From Lentisphaerota bacterium (GTDB lineage: Bacteria; Verrucomicrobiota; Lentisphaeria; Victivallales; Victivallaceae): 57,261 nt of DNA. The stretch is from contig SUVX01000019.1 in assembly GCA_015061725.1 (NCBI GenBank), positions 1 through 57,261 on the forward strand, written 5' to 3'. The notes beneath the pieces are model-generated. The model was not told the origin of the DNA. It saw nothing but the letters and a program-made list of their open reading frames with translations, and ran no database searches. A program made the translations under genes and the position numbers. Shown here in pieces: positions 1 to 8,568 of this stretch (within the stretch, counting starts at the first letter, position 1; every line of letters starts with the position of its first letter).

Positions 1-130
1 GATGAGGGTTCAGATGGTTTGCGCGGTGGTATATTGCTCATAAAACCTCGTGCTCCTTTTTCTTCATAGATTCGTTTCCAGGTTCGGACTGTTGAACGAT
101 ATCGGTCTACATCACACTTTTGTGTAATCA
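1..130 (-). mobile_element. Partial helix-turn-helix transposase fragment (left edge)
   Basis: On the minus strand one frame stays open from about base 130 to the window edge. It reads as an HTH segment: DLITQKCDVDRYRSTVRTW, then KRIYEEKGARGF and a proline/arginine-rich stretch. The TVRTW..I.EEKG.RGF pattern is what I associate with the N-terminal DNA-binding part of IS630-like or similar transposases, but the family is uncertain. The catalytic part would lie outside the window. It abuts a decapitated RTX gene on the other strand, so an insertion junction near 115-130 is likely. Confidence 0.4.
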
Positions 131-665
131 AATCGATGAGATCCGTGCCGGTATCGGTGATGACATTGTGGATATGACCAGTCAGCGATTCGCTTATATC
201 GGAGACGGCGTCAAAATCTATGGCGGTCTCGGTAACGATACCATTTGGTCCAATAATGGCAACAATATGCTCTTCGGCGATGCAGGAAATGACCGCATCG
301 TAGGTGGAGCCAATAACGATGTGATCGTTGGCGGCAGCGGAAATGACAGTCTGCATGGCGGCGGAGGAGATGACATCTTCTGCTTCGGTGAAAACTGGGG
401 TAAAGATACGGTTGAACAGCTTGTCGGTAGAGAAATTACGCTCTGGTTTGAATCCGGTTCAGAAAACAACTGGAACGCAGATACGCTCACTTACACCGAT
501 GGCACAAACAGCGTAAAAGTCAGCGGAATCTCTGCTGATAATATCTCCCTGAAATTCGGTGATGACAACTCATTGTTTTACGATGAGCTTGCAAATTCCG
601 GATGTTTTGATGATGCAGCTTCCGAAAAAATCTTTGAGGATAAAAACAAAGGTATGCTGGCGTAA
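120..665 (+). pseudogene. 3' fragment of an RTX (hemolysin-type calcium-binding) protein
   Basis: The translation contains several nine-residue glycine/aspartate repeats of the GGxGxDxxx type (GGLGNDTIW, FGDAGNDRI, GGSGNDSLH, GGGGDDIF). These form the calcium-binding parallel beta-roll of RTX proteins. About 100 residues follow that resemble the C-terminal part of such proteins, where the type I secretion signal sits. The only start in frame is a TTG at 120, with a stop just upstream (93-95) and no ribosome binding site. The HTH transposase frame begins on the other strand at the same place. I infer this is the tail of a larger surface or secreted protein cut by an insertion. A terminator hairpin follows. 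Confidence 0.65.
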
Positions 666-688
666 AAATCTTCATTTCAAACAAACCG

Positions 689-735
689 AAATGCTCAAAC
701 TGGCGTACTATGATGTCGGTTTGAGCATTTTTTTA
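689..735 (+). terminator. Rho-independent terminator after the RTX fragment
   Basis: A 12-base stem, AAATGCTCAAAC (689-700) with GTTTGAGCATTT (719-730), is followed by a T run. It sits 24 bases after the RTX stop codon, as expected for the original gene's terminator. Confidence 0.8.
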
Positions 736-833
736 CGAGAGTTGCTTATGAAAAAATCAAATGATAGGTAGTGTCCGGTATTTTGCGCACATTTTAGATT
801 GATTATCCCACGTGCTTCAGGCGCAGCCGTAGC

Positions 834-874
834 AAAACGACCGTCTAAGAAGCTCAGGAGGAGCAGGTCGTTTT
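834..874. repeat. Inverted repeat in transposon debris
   Basis: AAAACGACC (834-842) and GGTCGTTTT (866-874) are perfect inverted copies. The complementarity continues imperfectly outward (CAGGC..GCC against GGC..GCCTG). The element lies just beyond the 3' end of the IS256-type remnant, so it may be an insertion-sequence end or a relic hairpin. No T run follows it. Confidence 0.4.
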
Positions 875-899
875 GTGCAGGCGGAGCCTGTTACCTCCG

Positions 900-1121
900 T
901 TAAATTACACCTTGTTCGTAAATTTTGCAAGTGCAAAGATACTGACGGGTTCCCCATTTTGTTGTGGAAATATGTCTTAATCTTGCTCCAACTAACATCA
1001 TCGCAGAATAACCATCCGGAAAACTGCCAACAACCCTTGTTCGTCGCCGGATCTCTTTCATGATTCGTTCCGAACCATTGTTTGTTCTGATTTTTACCCA
1101 ATGTTCATAAGGGAAATCCAT
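900..1121 (-). pseudogene. C-terminal remnant of an IS256-family (Mutator-type) transposase
   Basis: The frame encodes FPYEHWVKIRTNNGSERIMK and then EIRRRTRVVGSFPDG, ending WGTRQYL. This matches the highly conserved end of IS256 transposases, where the usual text is RTTNPLER.NKEIRRRTRVVG.FP. The catalytic glutamate region is here, but the DDE aspartates and about 300 upstream residues are absent; a stop codon lies a few codons before the first Met. It is therefore an inactive remnant. Together with the fragment at the left edge it marks 1-1200 as an insertion hot spot. Confidence 0.8.
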
Positions 1122-1201
1122 ATAAGTTTTATGTTATCATTAAGCAGCAATCATTAACCTTACAATCCCAACAGTCTCTCCACGTTCCTATAAAAAACAG
1201 T

Positions 1202-1224
1202 AGCGCAGGAAAAATTCCTGCGCT
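1202..1224 (-). terminator. Terminator of the esterase operon (bidirectional shape)
   Basis: AGCGCAGGAA (1202-1211) pairs with TTCCTGCGCT (1215-1224) around a three-base loop. On the minus strand the stem is followed by ACTGTTTTTT. It lies 30 bases after the stop codon of the acetylxylan esterase gene. T residues also follow on the plus strand. Confidence 0.75.
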
Positions 1225-1253
1225 GCGTTTTTGTATCAAAATGATGTTGCTTT

Positions 1254-2552
1254 TTACTTTTTGGCGGCGGCTTGGACGGCGCGGCTGATGGCGGCTCCGC
1301 CTTTCAAATTTTTGCCGTAATGACCCATGTCACGGTGAAGCTCAATGTGTTTGTCCTTGGAGGGAATCAAATTATACATTGCATAAATTCCGTTCGGAGG
1401 ACACGTTCCGTCTATCAAGCCGACTGAAATGTATATCGGACACTTGATGCGGCGTCCGAAATTCATCATGTCAAAGTAATCCCAGACTGCCGGTTTGGCG
1501 GCATCTTTCTTCAATGCCGTATAGGGCTTGGGCCAACCGCTGATGCGTTTGTTCGCTGCAAGCGTTCCGGCAAAATCCACCATCGCAGGAACCGTTGCAC
1601 TGGCAAGTGTAACATCCTTATCCATCGCCGCCGCAAAAAGTGTCTGCGCTCCGCCCTGACTGCTGCCGGTTACAATGATATCTTTTCCGTTCCATTCAGG
1701 CAGGGTTTTGAGATACTCCAAGGCACGCAGAACACGCAGAAACATATATTTGAAATAAACCGTTTCACGCTTGGCACTGCCGATACGGACATAACTGCGC
1801 AGTTCTCCTTTACTCAAATCTGCATAATATTTTTTAGGCTGTCCGTTCAGAATACCGTGCGCGTTGATATTGAAACGAATCGCATTGGGCGCAGGCAGCT
1901 GCCAGGAAGAAAAGACTCCAGCTCCGTCCACACCGAGAATCACAGGATATTTACGGCTCTTATCCAACGGCACACTCAAATAGCCCGACACCGGACGTTT
2001 TCCGGCACAGGATATTTTCATATCGTAAGTGACGGCATATTTTTCAGCCCCTTTGCGGACAGGAATCTGCTTCTTTTCAAGAACTTTAAGAGGAACTTTT
2101 GCCAATTCTGCCTTGCAGGAATCCCAGAATTTATCAAAATCCGCAGGCTCCGGACGGGCGGGAACAAGTTTCTCAGGTTCCACAAGAATACCGCTGCCGC
2201 GATAGTTGCGTCCGGAAAGAACAATTTTCTGTTTCGGATTTTTTGCATTCAAAAGAGATGCTCTCACAAATGCCCAACCCGGTTTATCAGAAGACAAAAC
2301 CGTGGTAAAGCCTTTTTCAGCAGGAACTTTCACCTTCTTTTCAGCACCGCCGTCCTGCCAGATTTTTCCGGTCAGCGTATATCCCGCCGGAATCGGTTTG
2401 CCGTTGAGTGTCGGTGTCAGTTTGACCGTCACCTTTTCTCCCGGTGCGGCAAGTCCGGTGCGACTGGTACTCTCAACCTTGATTTCAAAAACATCTGCAC
2501 CCGAAAGCAATACGGCACAGGCTGACAGCAGAAACAATGAAATTTTTTTCAT
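1254..2552 (-). CDS. Secreted acetylxylan esterase / cephalosporin-C deacetylase-type hydrolase
   Basis: 432 residues, an exported alpha/beta hydrolase of the AXE1 family that would remove acetyl groups from xylan or other glycans. The start is the ATG at 2552, not the TTG two codons earlier, because AAGGA lies 8 bases before it. Residues 1-19 are a Sec signal peptide (MKKISLFLLSACAVLLSGA). About 90 residues of beta-rich, Ig-like sequence follow, then the hydrolase domain from about residue 130. The triad is visible: Ser298 in GSSQG, Asp381 in LIDGTCPP and His411 in DMGHYG. It is the last gene of a minus-strand trio (DUF1501 protein, ATPase, esterase). Its true substrate is unknown. Confidence 0.85.
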   Translation of the reverse strand: MKKISLFLLSACAVLLSGADVFEIKVESTSRTGLAAPGEKVTVKLTPTLNGKPIPAGYTLTGKIWQDGGAEKKVKVPAEKGFTTVLSSDKPGWAFVRASLLNAKNPKQKIVLSGRNYRGSGILVEPEKLVPARPEPADFDKFWDSCKAELAKVPLKVLEKKQIPVRKGAEKYAVTYDMKISCAGKRPVSGYLSVPLDKSRKYPVILGVDGAGVFSSWQLPAPNAIRFNINAHGILNGQPKKYYADLSKGELRSYVRIGSAKRETVYFKYMFLRVLRALEYLKTLPEWNGKDIIVTGSSQGGAQTLFAAAMDKDVTLASATVPAMVDFAGTLAANKRISGWPKPYTALKKDAAKPAVWDYFDMMNFGRRIKCPIYISVGLIDGTCPPNGIYAMYNLIPSKDKHIELHRDMGHYGKNLKGGAAISRAVQAAAKK

Positions 2553-2569
2553 CGACAAAATCCTTCATT

Positions 2570-3883
2570 TTAAAGATTTTTTAATTTTTCTTCTCTTAAA
2601 CGGGCGATGTACTCTTCCCCGTAAAGTGAACGCATCAAATTGATATTAAATGAATAAAAGAGTTCCGCATCCGGACGGGTGATCATCTGTCCCATGGCAA
2701 ACTCCGCAATCAGACGGCGTTTGTTGCGGTCCTGGGCGTAAATTGAAAGATAACGGATCAAGGTTCGCGGAGACAATTCACTGAACTTTTTCTGTCCGAA
2801 TTCCTCCGTATAATCAGCGCCGATCAGAGAAACCAGATTGGGCGGCAGACTCTTCAAACCGAAATCTTTGAGGAAGTCCTCAATCATTTCTGTACAGCGC
2901 AATTCGTCAAAGACCGGATAACTTACTTTGCGTCCGCGCGACAGAATACTTGCCGGAAATTCAAAGTTTGAAGACAGCACCGGCATGATATTTCCGGGCA
3001 GAGAAAAAGCGCCGCCGACGTTGGTACGGAAATTGTACCAGTCCACACTCCGCGGATCAATATCATCAAAGAAAATAATGAATTTGTGATCGGGTCTTCT
3101 GGCAAGCGGCGCAATCAGGTCATCCCACGAGCGTTCAAGTGCTTCGGGTTCCGGCAGGACCAGAACCGTATTTTCAACCGCCATCGCATAAGAAACCGTC
3201 ATACTGGTCTTGCCGTATCCGGGCAGACTGTAAACCAGAAGCGGAATATTCGTTCTGCCCATGGCAAAATCGTTGAAGTGATCCTGAAAAATTGCCCGCA
3301 CGCCGTAGAATCCGAAAAAAGACTCCGTTTTTTTGGCGGACTGCAATTCAGAGGGAACCAGTTTTCCTCCCACCCAGCGGAACACCCGCCGACTGCGGAA
3401 ACGGTCACAGTCACGCAAAGATTGCGCCATTTTTTCAAGCGGATTATCGTCTTCAAACGCAGGCAGTTCCGCAAAAAGGTTTTCAGCTGACGGCAGCAGT
3501 TTCCGGCGTTCTTCCTCTACGGCAAACTTCACCGTCTCTTTCAACGCGGCACACAACTCAAGCACGCTGTTCAAAAGAAAAAGCACAGTTTCATCCTGAG
3601 AAGATAATTGTTCCGGCAGAATTTTATGTTTGATGATTGCTTCAAAGCACTCTTCAAGCAAAACTCTTCCTGCATTTTCAGAGCCGAATTCAAGTTCAAG
3701 AGCATTGAGATAATCAGCACATGCCGCCGGACGGGAAGAGTCAACCGGAGTTCCCGATACCCGGTCAAGAAGTCCTGAAATCAGCACAAAGAAACGCCCC
3801 TCCGGCAAAGACAATCCGCCTTTACTGTCCGGAACAGCAAAAAGCGTATCCAACGCAATACGGGCAGAAGAAAAATCAATCAT
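2570..3883 (-). CDS. DUF815-like AAA+ ATPase
   Basis: 437 residues, cytosolic. A helical N-terminal region of about 200 residues precedes a P-loop domain. The Walker A is unusual, PGYGKTS at 221-227. Walker B is FIIFFDDID at about 268-276, followed by the P.N..PVLSSNFEFP stretch that in DUF815 proteins reads NVLIYATSNRRH. This resemblance is the basis of the call. The gene starts 6 bases after the DUF1501 gene ends and stops 17 bases before the esterase starts, so it is probably cotranscribed with both. Why an AAA+ ATPase sits between two exported proteins is unclear; no function can be assigned. Confidence 0.65.
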   Translation of the reverse strand: MIDFSSARIALDTLFAVPDSKGGLSLPEGRFFVLISGLLDRVSGTPVDSSRPAACADYLNALELEFGSENAGRVLLEECFEAIIKHKILPEQLSSQDETVLFLLNSVLELCAALKETVKFAVEEERRKLLPSAENLFAELPAFEDDNPLEKMAQSLRDCDRFRSRRVFRWVGGKLVPSELQSAKKTESFFGFYGVRAIFQDHFNDFAMGRTNIPLLVYSLPGYGKTSMTVSYAMAVENTVLVLPEPEALERSWDDLIAPLARRPDHKFIIFFDDIDPRSVDWYNFRTNVGGAFSLPGNIMPVLSSNFEFPASILSRGRKVSYPVFDELRCTEMIEDFLKDFGLKSLPPNLVSLIGADYTEEFGQKKFSELSPRTLIRYLSIYAQDRNKRRLIAEFAMGQMITRPDAELFYSFNINLMRSLYGEEYIARLREEKLKNL

Positions 3884-3889
3884 GATACA

Positions 3890-5200
3890 TCAGAGATAAA
3901 TTTCACGCAGCCGGGTCTTGGGATCGGCTCCGGGCAGAATCGGCTCCCTCAAACCGATCGGATTTGACGGAAAGGGTTGAGAGGGATCGATTCCGCAGCG
4001 TTCATACAAACTGCCCAGCATATCCACCGGAGAAACCGGACGGCTGGCAACAAAATCGCCTGTTGCATCCGAAGAGCCGACAACTTTTCCTCCGGCAAAA
4101 CCGCCGCCTGCCACCATCGCACTGAAACAGCTGCTGTGGTGGTTTCTGCCGCCCTGCCAGGGAGCATGCCAGTCGATTTTGGGCGTGCGTCCGAATTCCC
4201 CTGTCCACCAGACGATTGTCTGATCGAAGAGGTTGCGTTCCTGAAGATCGGTCAAAAGCGCATGCAGCGCTCTATCCATTTCGGGCATCAGGCGGTTGAG
4301 TGCCTCAAAGTGTTTCTTATGCGTATCCCAGCCGGAAGCGTTGATGGTAATATAAGGAACCCCTGCTTCAACCAGACGTCTGGCGCACAGACAGGATTGT
4401 CCGAAACGGTTCATGCCGTATCTCTGGCGCATGGCAAGCGGTTCGCGCGAAAGATCAAAGACTTCCGCAGCTTTGCCGAAAAGAATATTTTTCGCATCGC
4501 TTCCTGCGCGGTCAAACTTGACAAACTCAGGGTGATTTTTCTGCTCAGGAGCAAAATCATCCAAATCATCCAGAAAATCAAATTTCGCCCGCATCTGTGC
4601 CGCAGTTACGCCGCCGACAGGCGTGTAACCATCCACCTGAAACGTTTTGGCAGCAGGATTGCCGCTTGTTGCAAAGGGAGAATACTTATCCCCCAGAAAT
4701 CCGCACTCGGAAAAACGTCCTTTGGTCGTGGTCAACGCAACATAAGCAGGCAGATTATGCTGAACATTGCCGCCATTGAGCATCGCCAGCATGGCGCCGA
4801 TGGCAGGATATGTGATTCCGCCGCCTAAAGTGCGCCCCGTCTGCATAAGATAAGTCGCCGTTTCATGTCCTCTGAACGGATGAGTCATACTGCGGATAAT
4901 CGAAAATTTATCTGCAATCTTTGCCATTTCAGGCATATAATCACTGAGAAACAATCCGTCAACGTTGGTCGGTATCGCACCGTGTCCGCCGTTGTAGTCG
5001 TGTGACGCCTGAGGTTTCGGGTCAAAGGACTCAATGTGAGAAGGACCGCCCCAAATCCACAGTTCAATCACAGATTTTGCTCTGCCGGAAGTCCGGGACT
5101 TGACCGGCGTTTCCAAACCGGCAAATGCCGGACAAACTTTGGCAACACTGCCCAACACACCGCAAGTGAGTGCCGCCTTGAGAAATTCCCGTCTTTTCAT
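3890..5200 (-). CDS. DUF1501 protein with Tat-type signal (sulfatase/phosphatase-like fold)
   Basis: 436 residues. The N-terminus MKRREFLKAALTCG has the twin arginine and hydrophobic core of a Tat signal. The body has the DUF1501 landmarks SVIELWIWGGPSHIESFDPK, the FRGHETA segment, GWDTHKKH and WWTGEFGRTPKID. This family belongs to the alkaline phosphatase/sulfatase superfamily and is very common in PVC bacteria. There it is normally paired with a DUF1549/DUF1553 cytochrome-like protein; no such partner is seen here. AGGAGG lies 9 bases before the ATG, and a TTGCTT-17-TATATT promoter lies about 50 bases upstream. First gene of its operon. Substrate unknown. Confidence 0.85.
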   Translation of the reverse strand: MKRREFLKAALTCGVLGSVAKVCPAFAGLETPVKSRTSGRAKSVIELWIWGGPSHIESFDPKPQASHDYNGGHGAIPTNVDGLFLSDYMPEMAKIADKFSIIRSMTHPFRGHETATYLMQTGRTLGGGITYPAIGAMLAMLNGGNVQHNLPAYVALTTTKGRFSECGFLGDKYSPFATSGNPAAKTFQVDGYTPVGGVTAAQMRAKFDFLDDLDDFAPEQKNHPEFVKFDRAGSDAKNILFGKAAEVFDLSREPLAMRQRYGMNRFGQSCLCARRLVEAGVPYITINASGWDTHKKHFEALNRLMPEMDRALHALLTDLQERNLFDQTIVWWTGEFGRTPKIDWHAPWQGGRNHHSSCFSAMVAGGGFAGGKVVGSSDATGDFVASRPVSPVDMLGSLYERCGIDPSQPFPSNPIGLREPILPGADPKTRLREIYL

Positions 5201-5251
5201 ACTCAGAATCCTCCTGCTTTGGAAGTTGTCTGTAAATATATTTCTACTGCA

Positions 5252-5280
5252 AATATAATACCCATTCTCAATTTAAGCAA
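5252..5280 (-). promoter_or_regulatory. Promoter of the DUF1501-ATPase-esterase operon
   Basis: Read on the minus strand: TTGCTT (5280-5275), a 17-base spacer and TATATT (5257-5252). Transcription would begin near 5245, about 45 bases before the DUF1501 start codon. Confidence 0.6.
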
Positions 5281-5395
5281 ACCGAAAACCCGGAGAATAT
5301 AAAAAAAAACTGTATTTTTTCAAATCCGGCACCGTCCTCCGACAACACCCGATCTGCAAAATCTCTGAAAATTTGAATTTTGAATTTGTATTCCC

Positions 5396-5424
5396 TTGAA
5401 TTAAGAGCAAATAAAGAGTATATT
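5396..5424 (+). promoter_or_regulatory. Promoter of the ffh operon
   Basis: TTGAAT (5396-5401), a 17-base spacer and TATATT (5419-5424). This gives a start near 5431 and a leader of about 47 bases before the ffh ATG. A further TATAAT at 5445-5450 lacks a well-spaced -35 box. Confidence 0.6.
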
Positions 5425-5477
5425 ACTTGACGATTGTATCAGTGTATAATAATAATATAGGATGTCAACAGAAAAGA

Positions 5478-6929
5478 ATGTTTGAAAATCTCAGTGACAA
5501 GTTACATGGAGTATTCAAAAAACTCCGGGGAGAGACCCAGCTTTCTGAAAAGAACATTGCAGATGCAATGCGGGAGATCCGTCTCGCCCTCATCGATGCC
5601 GACGTCAACCTTGAAATCGCAACAGAGTTTATCGCCTCTGTCAAAGAAAAGTGTATCGGACAGGACGTTCTCAAAAGCGTCACCCCCGCACAGCAGGTCG
5701 TTAAAATCGTCAACGATCAGCTCGTTGAACTGCTCGGTTCCGATGCCGTTGAACTCAACCGCACCAAAACACCGTCAGTTATCATGCTCGTCGGTCTTCA
5801 CGGAAGCGGTAAAACCACGACTGCCGGTAAGCTTGCTCTGAAACTCCGCAGAGACGGCAAAAAAGTCCTTCTGGTCGCCGGTGACGTTTACCGTCCCGCC
5901 GCTATCGACCAGTTGGCGATCATCGGTAAAGAAATCAATGTTCCCGTTCATGTTGAACGCACCAGTGTCAACGTGGCGGCAATCGCCGTCAACGCTGTTG
6001 AAGAAGCCGCAAAATCCGGCTTTGATACGGTCATCATTGATACGGCGGGACGTCTTCAGATTGACGACACCATGGTTCAGGAACTTGTCCGTATCCGTCA
6101 GGCGGTCCAGCCGGACGATGTGCTGCTGGTTGCTGATGCGGCTTTGGGTCAGGAGGCTGTTTCCGTGGCGGAACACTTCCACAATGCCCTGGAACTGACC
6201 GGTTTCATCCTCACCAAGCTGGACGGCGATGCCCGCGGCGGTGCGGCTCTTTCCATCAGAAAGGTCACCAACGTCCCCGTCAAATTCGTCGGTATCGGTG
6301 AAAAGCTGGACAACCTTGAAGTCTTTTATCCCGACCGCATGGCAAGCAGGATTCTCGGCATGGGAGATATCGTCTCTCTGGTTGAAAAGGCCGCCGCAGA
6401 AATCGACGAAGAAGAAGCTAAAGCTCTTCAGGCGAAACTCCGCAAAAACAAATTTGACTACAACGATTTCCTCTCCCAGCTGCGCCAGATCACCAAACTC
6501 GGCGGTATGGAGACGATTTTGAAATTTCTCCCCGGCGGACGTCAGATGGCGGATGCCCTCTCAGCTGTTGACAAAAAGCAGTTCAACCGCCTTGAAGCAA
6601 TCATCCTCTCTATGACCAAAGAAGAGCGTGCAAATCCCGATATTCTGGATTTCTCACGCCGCAAACGTATCGCCGCCGGTGCCGGTGTGCCGCACGAAAT
6701 GGTCAGCGGTCTGGTCAAACAATTTGACGGCATGCGTAAAATGATGCGTAAAAACGGCATGCTGGGCAGACTTCTTGCCGGAGATCAGATGCCCGATTCT
6801 GCAATCGGCATGAGTGGTCTTTTAGGCGGCGGTCCTGCTCCGCAGACTAAAAAAGAACACGATAAAAAGAAACGTCTGGCAAAACTTGCCAGAAAAGAAC
6901 GTCAGAAACAGCGCAAACGCAGAAAGTAA
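5478..6929 (+). CDS. ffh: Signal recognition particle protein Ffh (SRP54)
   Basis: 483 residues, the GTPase that binds signal sequences on ribosomes with the SRP RNA and delivers them to FtsY. The start is the ATG at 5478 (MFENLSDKLHGVFKKLRGE), the usual Ffh beginning. The helical N domain is followed by the G domain with GLHGSGKTTTAGKLA, DVYRPAAIDQL, DTAGRL and TKLDGDARGG. The methionine-rich M domain has the RNA-binding SRRKRIAAGAG and a basic KKRLAKLARKERQKQ tail. Its RNA partner is encoded at about 53291 in this window. It heads an operon with a membrane protein and an Mla-type transporter, not the usual rpsP/rimM neighbours. Confidence 0.97.
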   Translation: MFENLSDKLHGVFKKLRGETQLSEKNIADAMREIRLALIDADVNLEIATEFIASVKEKCIGQDVLKSVTPAQQVVKIVNDQLVELLGSDAVELNRTKTPSVIMLVGLHGSGKTTTAGKLALKLRRDGKKVLLVAGDVYRPAAIDQLAIIGKEINVPVHVERTSVNVAAIAVNAVEEAAKSGFDTVIIDTAGRLQIDDTMVQELVRIRQAVQPDDVLLVADAALGQEAVSVAEHFHNALELTGFILTKLDGDARGGAALSIRKVTNVPVKFVGIGEKLDNLEVFYPDRMASRILGMGDIVSLVEKAAAEIDEEEAKALQAKLRKNKFDYNDFLSQLRQITKLGGMETILKFLPGGRQMADALSAVDKKQFNRLEAIILSMTKEERANPDILDFSRRKRIAAGAGVPHEMVSGLVKQFDGMRKMMRKNGMLGRLLAGDQMPDSAIGMSGLLGGGPAPQTKKEHDKKKRLAKLARKERQKQRKRRK

Positions 6930-6938
6930 TTCCCAGTT

Positions 6939-7739
6939 ATGTTAAGTTTTCTTATTTCAGCAGTCGGTGGTTTTGCCATCGGTGCAGTCGTTTACCGTGA
7001 CCACGGAACTGTCTGGGGACTTGTTTCCGCAATGGTTGTGTTCATGGTCATTCAGTTGATCGTCGGACTGCTTATCCGCAGATTCGTCAACCGCGACCAG
7101 ATGATTATTCAGAATATTCTCATGCAGGCTCAGAATGATATCAACCGTCAGTTGACCATCTTTCAGCGCCGCAGTCCCGGCAGTGAACGTGCCGCCATGC
7201 AGATTCTGGAAAAAATCCAGGTCAAAGCAACCCGCGATGCCCTTGCCGCCACGGATAATTTCCGCAAGTATTATATCTGGAACCTTATGCTCAAACGGCA
7301 GATCAATACGATGAAAATGCAGTTGTATTTTCAGCTCAAAGATTACAAGATGGTCGATGAACTTCTGCCTCAGTGCATGCTGTTTGACCAGCAGAGTCTG
7401 GCAATCAAGCTGGTTCGTCTTTACAAAACTGATGATACTCTTCTGGCAAAGTTCTACAAGAAAAAATGCGCCCGTCTCAAAGGTGAAGCGTGTGCGTTTG
7501 TCGCCTCTGTCTACGCCTGGATCCTTCTGAAACAGAATAATGTTCAGGGTGCGGTTGACGTCCTTCTGGCGGCAAAGAACAAAACCGATCATCCGGTCGT
7601 GGTTGAGAACTTTGAACGTCTTGCCAACGGTAAAGTCAAACAATTCAGCAACTCAGGTTTCGGCGATATCTGGTATTCTCTCGGACTTGAAGAAGTAAAA
7701 GTCAAAGCCCAGAAACAGAAAATGCCGCGCCCCTTCTGA
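6939..7739 (+). CDS. Membrane protein of unknown function with helical repeat-like C-terminus
   Basis: 266 residues; I do not recognise the family. Residues 1-45 hold two hydrophobic segments (LSFLISAVGGFAIGAVVY and LVSAMVVFMVIQLIVGLLI) with a short charged loop, so it is probably anchored in the inner membrane. The remaining 220 residues are helical, rich in Gln, Lys and Leu, and resemble tetratricopeptide-like scaffolds (FQLKDYKMVDELLPQC; ASVYAWILLKQNNVQGAV). It starts 9 bases after ffh and is followed 23 bases later by the MlaE-like permease. Its position suggests a part in protein or lipid traffic at the membrane, but this is inference from context only. Confidence 0.6.
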   Translation: MLSFLISAVGGFAIGAVVYRDHGTVWGLVSAMVVFMVIQLIVGLLIRRFVNRDQMIIQNILMQAQNDINRQLTIFQRRSPGSERAAMQILEKIQVKATRDALAATDNFRKYYIWNLMLKRQINTMKMQLYFQLKDYKMVDELLPQCMLFDQQSLAIKLVRLYKTDDTLLAKFYKKKCARLKGEACAFVASVYAWILLKQNNVQGAVDVLLAAKNKTDHPVVVENFERLANGKVKQFSNSGFGDIWYSLGLEEVKVKAQKQKMPRPF

Positions 7740-7762
7740 TCCTAAAGTTGAGGCTGAAAAAA

Positions 7763-8557
7763 ATGGCTGACAGCACAAACAAAGGTATCGGTAGGTTCTT
7801 GGAAACAATCGGTGCAAATATTGTTGATCCTCTGATTTTCCTGGGGGGTGTTGTCGCAAATTTTCCGGCTTTGTTCAGAAAAAGAGGTCTCAGAAAACGG
7901 GAATTGCTGTATTATCTGGATCTTTGCGGAGCAAAGTCCGTTCCGGTTGTCGCTCTCATCTGTTTTCTGATGGGTGCAGTTCTCGGCATTCAGGCAATGC
8001 TGCAGATGCGTAAAGTCGGTACGGATATTTTCGTTGTTGACTTAGTCGGATTTGCCGTTCTCAAGGAATTCGGTCCTCTTATGGCTGCAATGATTGCAAC
8101 CGGGCGCGCCGCCAGCGCTTTCGCCGCCGAAATCGGAACGATGAAGGTCAATGACGAAATCAATGCGCTGGAAACCATGGGAATCCCCCCTCTTGCTTAT
8201 CTGGTTTACCCGAAGCTCCTTGCTATGCTTATTGCCATGCCGCTGCTCACTGTCATCGGAGATGTTGCGGGAATCGCCGGCGGTATGCTTGTCGGCGTTT
8301 CAATGGAAATCCCTCTTGCGGCTTACTGGTCAAGAACTGTCACCGTGCTGGATTTCATAACTTTTCTGCTTGGGATTGGCAAGACACTCTGTTTTGCCGT
8401 TCTGATTACGCTTGCCGGATGTTTCTGCGGTTTCAAATCTCCACCGGATGCCCAGGGCGTCGGCAGAGGCGCAACCAGTGCGGTGGTCGCCTCGATCTTT
8501 CTTGTGGTCGTTGCAGATGCAATTATAACATTGCTTTATTCTTTCATCGGTTATTGA
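7763..8557 (+). CDS. mlaE: MlaE/YrbE-family ABC transporter permease
   Basis: 264 residues, the inner-membrane permease of an MCE-type lipid transporter, which moves phospholipids or other hydrophobic molecules between inner and outer membranes. Family landmarks: FGPLMAAMIATGRAASAFAAEIGTM, NDEINALETMGI and several long hydrophobic segments. The ATG at 7763 is chosen over an upstream TTG because GAGG precedes it at normal spacing. The MlaF-like ATPase follows after 11 bases with a nearly identical TTGAGGC..AAAAAAATG initiation region, and an MCE protein comes next. MlaA, MlaB and MlaC partners are not in the window. Confidence 0.9.
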   Translation: MADSTNKGIGRFLETIGANIVDPLIFLGGVVANFPALFRKRGLRKRELLYYLDLCGAKSVPVVALICFLMGAVLGIQAMLQMRKVGTDIFVVDLVGFAVLKEFGPLMAAMIATGRAASAFAAEIGTMKVNDEINALETMGIPPLAYLVYPKLLAMLIAMPLLTVIGDVAGIAGGMLVGVSMEIPLAAYWSRTVTVLDFITFLLGIGKTLCFAVLITLAGCFCGFKSPPDAQGVGRGATSAVVASIFLVVVADAIITLLYSFIGY

Positions 8558-8568
8558 GGCAGAAAAAA

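Noticed and set aside
1857..2643. Plus-strand frames over the esterase gene
   Set aside because: Shadows of the acetylxylan esterase, which has a signal peptide, catalytic triad, SD and terminator.
8419..8568. 50-codon N-terminal extension of MlaF
   Set aside because: It lies inside the permease gene in another frame; the ATG at 8569 has a normal ribosome site and the usual family start.
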